Shown: one piece after another, positions 58,421-58,530 of the stretch
Position numbering within the stretch: the stretch's first letter is position 1
Layout of the letters: the number at the start of each line of letters is the position of its first letter
Source of the DNA: an uncultured Acidimicrobiales bacterium
GTDB taxonomy: Bacteria; Actinomycetota; Acidimicrobiia; Acidimicrobiales; SZUA-35
Direction of reading: 5' to 3'
DNA: 58,530 nucleotides
NCBI GenBank assembly: GCA_937976305.1
Contig: CALJSB010000010.1
Coordinates: forward strand, 1-58,530
Program-made: the position numbers and the translations under genes
The notes under the pieces: model-generated
The model's input: the letters and a program-made list of their open reading frames with translations, nothing else
Database searches by the model: none
What the model was told of the DNA's origin: nothing

Positions 58421-58530
58421 ATGCTTCGCCTACAAACCCCAAAGTTCATTGCGGTGTTGGCCCTGCTCCTCGGCTTGGCGGTTGTTCCCGGTGTCTCCAC
58501 ACCGGTGAGCGCATCGACCCAAGACGGCAC
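58421..58530 (+). CDS. N-terminal fragment of a secreted protein
   Basis: The first 36 codons of a gene cut by the window edge. A short basic N-terminus (MLRLQTPK), a hydrophobic core (FIAVLALLLGLAVVPGV) and a likely signal-peptidase site after V-S-A are visible, so the product is exported by Sec. No lipobox Cys is seen. The mature part begins S-T-Q-D-G-T. The function cannot be told. The 184-nt gap to the divergent ABC gene holds only the -10 element. Confidence 0.7.
   Translation, partial: MLRLQTPKFIAVLALLLGLAVVPGVSTPVSASTQDG

Noticed and set aside
1..58530. tRNA, rRNA or CRISPR features
   Set aside because: No cloverleaf, rRNA segment or regularly spaced repeat was found on reading the gaps.

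Overview
The window looks like ordinary chromosome of a high-GC, Gram-positive actinobacterium. Two WhiB-type Fe-S regulators, a UPF0182 membrane protein, a DUF2342 protein, a DivIVA-domain protein, a tandem dynamin-like GTPase pair, a PDZ-Lon (YlbL-type) protease and an SCP2-fold protein all point that way. Base composition and gene mix suggest the class Acidimicrobiia, but that is inference. I see no rRNA, tRNA, CRISPR array, transposase or phage genes. About 50 genes are packed tightly, with many 1-4 nt overlaps; only one gene-free stretch exceeds 300 bases (46024-46452).

Layout. 1-5 kb: a 5'-truncated CoA-transferase, a DUF3237 gene, msrA and a UPF0182 gene. 5-10 kb: a large DivIVA/coiled-coil protein with an unusual Cys-rich C-terminus, a YlbL-type protease, small proteins and a HEAT-repeat protein. 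10-16 kb: moaE-mreB, a trypsin-like membrane protein that lacks the catalytic His, an SDR protein, a DUF2342 protein and a GNAT-like protein. 16-23 kb: an MFS permease, then a coupled minus-strand set (Ala/Glu-repeat protein, ROK kinase, ppk1, NUDIX, M48 protease). 23-25.5 kb: a compact regulatory island (WhiB, anti-sigma, ECF sigma, tatA, WhiB). 25.5-34.3 kb: a VWA protein and a mixed catabolic set (cyclase, HAD, fused double CoA-transferase, GH1-like protein, Popeye-like protein, nucleoside hydrolase). 34.3-40.2 kb: an OmpA-like protein, an orphan type VII-like secretion cassette and a MoxR ATPase. 40-47 kb: a GH2-like protein, sdhCAB, a hairpin-rich 81-bp direct repeat and a DUF368 lipid-carrier transporter. 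48-52.7 kb: two dynamin-like GTPases coupled to an SCP2-fold protein, then an Fpg/Nei glycosylase. 52.7-58.5 kb: mdh, a TetR-type regulator, a heterodimeric ABC exporter and the start of a secreted protein.

Two themes stand out. First, at least eleven transcription-unit heads carry TANNNT exactly 6 nt before the start codon, and several more carry it at 5, 7 or 8 nt, with no ribosome binding site. This indicates widespread leaderless transcription and fits the very short divergent gaps. Second, several enzyme-family proteins lack a key catalytic residue: GH1-like, GH2-like, trypsin-like, DUF2342 and domain 1 of the CoA-transferase fusion. They may be binding or scaffold proteins. The best candidates for undescribed biology are the orphan WXG100-like cassette (35255-38707), the dynamin-SCP2 operon and the DivIVA fusion.
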